Below are positions 29,124 to 29,582 of a stretch of 29,582 bases of DNA, piece by piece. Source of the DNA: DATAWZ01 sp036266975 (GTDB lineage: Bacteria; Actinomycetota; Thermoleophilia; Solirubrobacterales; Solirubrobacteraceae); contig DATAWZ010000180.1 of assembly GCA_036266975.1 (NCBI GenBank), forward strand, positions 1 through 29,582, given 5' to 3'. Numbering within the stretch: the first letter of the stretch is position 1; every line of letters starts with the position of its first letter. A program made the position numbers and the translations under genes. The notes below the pieces were generated by a model that had not been told where the DNA came from, did no database searches, and saw nothing but the letters and a program-made list of their open reading frames with translations.

Positions 29124-29582
29124 GCCGAGCCGCGCTCGGGCGCGAGATCGCGGGCGCCGCGCCCACCGCCGGGCGGGCACCACCGCTGCCGCAGCCCCGC
29201 GCTGGCCCGCCGGCGCCGCGAGCGCCGCCCGGCAGCGCGCAGGTCGCGGCCGAGCACGCCCAGGTAGGCGTGGCGGTTGCACAGCAGGGTGTGGGGCCCG
29301 GTCTGGCCGAACTGCGCCGCCGAGCGCCGCTCGCCGCCGGCGTCGATCGCGCGCCACATCTGCGCCGCCGGCGGGACCGCCAGGCGGCCGGCGAGGACCT
29401 CGCCGAGCCAGCGCGCCTGCAGCTCGACGACCTCGAGCAGGCCCGGGCCGGGCTCGAGCACGCCCACGAAGGCCAGGGTGGGCGTGTGCGGGGAGAGCAC
29501 GCGCCGGTAGAGCCCAAACTCCCAGCCGCGGCCGCGGCCGAGCTCGGCCGGCAGGAAGCGGAAGTTGACCCGGTAGCCGGTG
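29120..29582 (-). CDS. Flavin-containing monooxygenase (FMO-like), C-terminal part
   Basis: Partial: the gene continues past the window edge. The visible 153 residues start with TGYRVNFRFLPAELGRGRGWEFGLYRRVLSP, a C-terminal FMO segment including the TGY motif, and continue HTPTLAFVGVLEPGPGLLEVVELQARWLGEVLAGRLAVP. FMOs use FAD and NADPH to oxygenate N or S atoms or to run Baeyer-Villiger reactions. The C-terminal tail is Arg-rich. The stop overlaps the HAD GTG (GTGA), which couples the genes. Confidence 0.85.
   Translation of the reverse strand, partial: TGYRVNFRFLPAELGRGRGWEFGLYRRVLSPHTPTLAFVGVLEPGPGLLEVVELQARWLGEVLAGRLAVPPAAQMWRAIDAGGERRSAAQFGQTGPHTLLCNRHAYLGVLGRDLRAAGRRSRRRRASAGLRQRWCPPGGGRGARDLAPERGSA

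Noticed and set aside
1..29582. CRISPR array, prophage or known defence island
   Set aside because: No regularly spaced repeats beyond the short 23-bp array, no phage structural or integrase genes, and no recognised defence proteins apart from the broken toxin-antitoxin remnant.

Overview
The window is very GC-rich and gene-dense, with frequent GTG starts and many start-stop overlaps (ATGA, GTGA). It reads as an actinobacterial chromosome, probably Thermoleophilia/Solirubrobacterales. This placement is an inference from four things: the type of secreted C-terminal domain in the 11931-13187 protein, the tandem GAF-ANTAR regulators, several hypothetical proteins resembling ones known from that group, and a recurring TANNNT box 6-10 nt before start codons that suggests many leaderless mRNAs. 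No rRNA, tRNA or CRISPR array was found.

Layout. 1-3930 is a worn accessory stretch. It starts with a four-copy 23-bp tandem repeat resembling an IS21-type transposon end, then a secreted propeller-like protein, a DHFR/RibD-type reductase, and a decayed Phd/VapC toxin-antitoxin pair whose toxin carries an in-frame stop and a frameshift. 3938-6697 (minus) is a large PEP-utilising, rifampin-phosphotransferase-like enzyme. An S4 RNA-binding protein follows, then a non-coding stretch ending in strong nested inverted repeats (7580-7648). Next come a MerR regulator divergent from a broken MFS exporter, and an ArsR-SRPBCC pair divergent from a VOC protein.

10783-11818 (minus) holds a 7Fe ferredoxin coupled to a cupin, and a zinc-ribbon membrane protein. 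11931-15794 (plus) is a tightly packed run: secreted repeat protein, SGNH lipoprotein hydrolase, SAM methyltransferase, and an endonuclease/exonuclease/phosphatase-fold enzyme. 16355-19460 (plus) holds an alkyltransferase-like DNA-repair protein, two adjacent GAF-ANTAR regulators, and a membrane fatty-acid desaturase preceded by a structured leader with an overlapping 32-codon ORF.

19473-22592 (minus) encodes export and cell-envelope functions: a YHYH protein coupled to a bacterial serpin, and a PG-binding/NlpC-like hydrolase. Divergent from it are a SCO1-type copper chaperone and a TlpA-like thioredoxin, which fits cytochrome oxidase assembly. Then, on the minus strand, come a frame-disrupted secreted protein, a conserved hypothetical and a small membrane protein. 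pyrE and a small membrane protein diverge from a shared -10 element. The window closes with an L,D-transpeptidase, a CPBP protease, a HAD hydrolase and the 3' end of a flavin monooxygenase.

I did not find a clear new multi-gene defence or metabolic system. The observations most worth following are the leaderless promoter architecture with two overlapping divergent -10 elements, the structured desaturase leader beside the ANTAR genes, the nested inverted-repeat element, the serpin-YHYH pair, and several genes whose reading frame is disrupted.
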